A program made the position numbers and the translations under genes. Positions 40,408 through 42,084 of a stretch of DNA of 42,084 nt are shown here, piece after piece. This DNA is from Actinomycetota bacterium (GTDB lineage Bacteria > Actinomycetota > Acidimicrobiia > IMCC26256 > PALSA-610): the NCBI GenBank assembly GCA_005772765.1, contig SXIR01000217.1:1-42084 (forward strand). Reading direction: 5' to 3'. The notes below the pieces were generated by a model that saw only the letters and a list, made by a program, of their open reading frames with translations, had not been told where the DNA came from and made no database searches. Within the stretch, counting starts at the first letter, position 1; every line of letters starts with the position of its first letter.

Positions 40408-42084
40408 TCAATCGTCGTCGTTGTTGATCCGAACCGTACCGATTCCGTCGGTCACGCCGGGGCCCGTCATCGTGACGGTGAACGTCTCGCCCGAGAACAC
40501 ACCGTCCTCGTCGGTGTTGTCACCAAAGATCGTGATCACCAGTGCGGTGGTGTTCTTGCCTGCGTTCAGGGTCTTGACCTTGGCGATGAGCACCGGCTTG
40601 AAGTCGTCACCGATGGTCTTGCCGTCGATCGCTTCGGCTGCGCTGAAGACCGCGACAACGTCTTCGCCGTCGGTGATCGTGTAGCTGAGCGTCGCGGCCG
40701 ACAACACCGGGCTCGACGCGACGATCGGCAGTACCGCAGTGCCCTTGCATTTCAGCGCACCGAGGCACGCCAGATCGTCGGCCGACTCGTACACGATCGC
40801 GTCGCCGATGGCGATGCCGGTGTCGGGCTCGGCGAGATCGTCGTCGTCGACGATCGTGATCATGCCGACGCCGTCGTTTTCGACCAACTGGGGTGAGTGC
40901 GCGATGACGTCGACGAAGATCGTCTCGCCCGGCTCGTCGGTTTGGTCCGGGGTCACGTTGATGCTGAGCTTGGCGGTGTTCTTGCCGAGCTTGATCTTCA
41001 GAACCTTCGGTTTCGCTGCGGTGATCGCCTGGTAGTCGGCACCACCGAAGTTGATCTTGGTGCCCGCGAGCGCGCTCCCCCCGGTCGTGCTGTCGGCGAT
41101 GACCGTGATGAGGCACTCGGCGATCGGGCACGGTTCGTCGAGCGTCACGACCACTTGGGCTTTGTTCTTGCAGTCCCTTCCCGCGCAACCGAGTGCACCG
41201 TTGCCGCCGTCGCCCTCGGGCAGCGTGACGTCACCGACGTTGATGTCGACGCCTGCACCCGAACTCGCGTAGTTGATCGTGTCGGGGATCATGCCGAGTT
41301 GCAAGGCGCTGTTGTCGGCGTTGGCCGTTCCGAACACGAACGCCTCGAAGAAGCCACACCGTGTATCGCCCGTGACAATCGGGATGGCGTCGAACACGTC
41401 ACCGAACAGCAACGCCGGGCCGAGGTTCTTGCCGGCCATCGGGCTGGCGACGGAGGGGTCCTGCACCTTCGAGATGCTGGCGGGGCCCGTGTCGCCACTC
41501 GCTGACAGGTTCGTCGACGACATGTTGTGCGAACAGGTGACCGGTGTCGCGCCACCCCACGGGTCCTGACCGCCCGCACCATCCGGGTCGAAGGGCACAA
41601 AGCTCTGCCCGGGGCCGAGATCGGTGTCGCACTGGATGTCGAGGACGAGATCCATGCGCAGGTTGATGGTCATGGTGCCCGCACCCAGGTTGCCCGTGTG
41701 CGGCGCAAGGTCGCTGAGGGTCGTGTTCGCTTTCGCGACGAAGACGTCGTCGTCACACGCGCCCGGGAACACCGCCGAGCTCGTCGTGAGCGCAACGTTG
41801 ACGGGCACGAACGACGAACTGACCGTGAAGTTCAGTCCGCCATCGATGGTGCCGGTGAACTCGACAGGGTCAGGAGCCTGGAATCCGGCCGCGGTCTCGT
41901 CGGCGTCGTACGGACTCGCGCATTGGGGATCGGCTGGGTGGTCGATCAGTCCATCTGGCGTGCCGAAGGGGACCGGAAGCTCGTCATCGATCCCGTTCTG
42001 GCACGCGATGCCGCCGGTGAGGGCGGTGGTTCCCTGCGTGCCGAGCGACAGTGTGCCACCGACCAGGCTCATGGTGAACGGCGC
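40408..42084 (-). CDS. secreted Calx-beta-domain protein, cut by right edge
   Basis: The last ~558 residues of a longer exported protein; the frame is open to the window edge and the start and signal peptide are missing. A Cys-containing segment with CQNGIDDELPVPFGTPDGL and HPADPQCASPYDADE resembles a common outer-surface motif of the C-x-NGIDDDGDGLID kind that probably binds calcium. Two Calx-beta-like units follow: one with LPEGDGGNGALGCAG, KLSINVTPDQTDEPGETIFV and VGMITIVDDDD, the other with GDAIVYESADD, LVITIFGDNTDEDGVFSGET and IGTVRINNDDD. Such domains bind calcium and often serve adhesion or structure. No enzyme motif is seen. The 53-base gap to the lipoprotein gene and a weak hairpin suggest possible joint transcription. 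Confidence 0.8.
   Translation of the reverse strand, partial: APFTMSLVGGTLSLGTQGTTALTGGIACQNGIDDELPVPFGTPDGLIDHPADPQCASPYDADETAAGFQAPDPVEFTGTIDGGLNFTVSSSFVPVNVALTTSSAVFPGACDDDVFVAKANTTLSDLAPHTGNLGAGTMTINLRMDLVLDIQCDTDLGPGQSFVPFDPDGAGGQDPWGGATPVTCSHNMSSTNLSASGDTGPASISKVQDPSVASPMAGKNLGPALLFGDVFDAIPIVTGDTRCGFFEAFVFGTANADNSALQLGMIPDTINYASSGAGVDINVGDVTLPEGDGGNGALGCAGRDCKNKAQVVVTLDEPCPIAECLITVIADSTTGGSALAGTKINFGGADYQAITAAKPKVLKIKLGKNTAKLSINVTPDQTDEPGETIFVDVIAHSPQLVENDGVGMITIVDDDDLAEPDTGIAIGDAIVYESADDLACLGALKCKGTAVLPIVASSPVLSAATLSYTITDGEDVVAVFSAAEAIDGKTIGDDFKPVLIAKVKTLNAGKNTTALVITIFGDNTDEDGVFSGETFTVTMTGPGVTDGIGTVRINNDDD

Overview
The window is GC-rich, densely coded bacterial DNA from what looks like an actinobacterium. 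An acidimicrobial lineage (Ilumatobacter-like) is my best guess, from the GC-rich codons, the many GTG starts, the TANNNT -10 boxes placed directly before start codons, and the style of the secreted proteins. No rRNA or tRNA supports this, so it is an inference. No tRNA, rRNA, CRISPR array, transposase or phage gene was seen. Both edges cut through genes.

Layout. 1-2.2 kb: the end of an SGNH hydrolase, then a methyltransferase and an alpha/beta hydrolase with overlapping ends. 2.2-4.6 kb (minus): ispG of the MEP isoprenoid pathway, with a membrane O-acyltransferase 4 bases behind it. 4.8-8.5 kb: a sugar-nucleotide epimerase, a methyltransferase and a large membrane-bound CapD/FlaA1-type UDP-sugar 4,6-dehydratase. 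8.8-13.5 kb: an unrecognised polytopic membrane protein facing a four-gene minus operon (polysaccharide deacetylase, GT4 glycosyltransferase, GNAT acetyltransferase, MraY/WecA-type sugar-phosphate transferase). 13.7-30.7 kb: the core of the locus, with eight likely glycosyltransferases (GT2 and GT4), six putative sulfotransferases, a GNAT-like transferase, a membrane-anchored SGNH protein, a hexapeptide O-acetyltransferase and a UDP-sugar dehydrogenase. 30.9-42.1 kb: exported proteins, namely a beta-propeller protein, a Ser/Thr-rich membrane protein, lipoproteins, a small secreted protein with its own terminator, a secreted sulfatase with three PKD domains, and a Calx-beta protein cut by the right edge.

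How it fits together (inference). The MraY/WecA-like enzyme would load the first sugar-phosphate on undecaprenyl phosphate. The dehydratase, epimerase and dehydrogenase would supply modified and acidic sugars. The glycosyltransferases would extend the chain, and the sulfotransferases, acyltransferases and deacetylase would decorate it. The whole is best read as a locus for a heavily modified, probably sulfated, surface polysaccharide or glycolipid. The exported sulfatase nearby could remove sulfate from the same or an environmental glycan. No Wzx flippase, Wzy polymerase, ABC exporter or PAPS-synthesis gene is recognisable here, so the export route and sulfate donor supply lie elsewhere or in unrecognised proteins.

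Expression signals. About a dozen transcription-unit first genes have a TANNNT hexamer ending only 6-10 bases before the start codon and no Shine-Dalgarno sequence, which points to leaderless mRNAs. Several exported-protein genes instead have a clear Shine-Dalgarno sequence and a longer leader. Inside operons, genes are joined by 4-base ATGA/GTGA overlaps.
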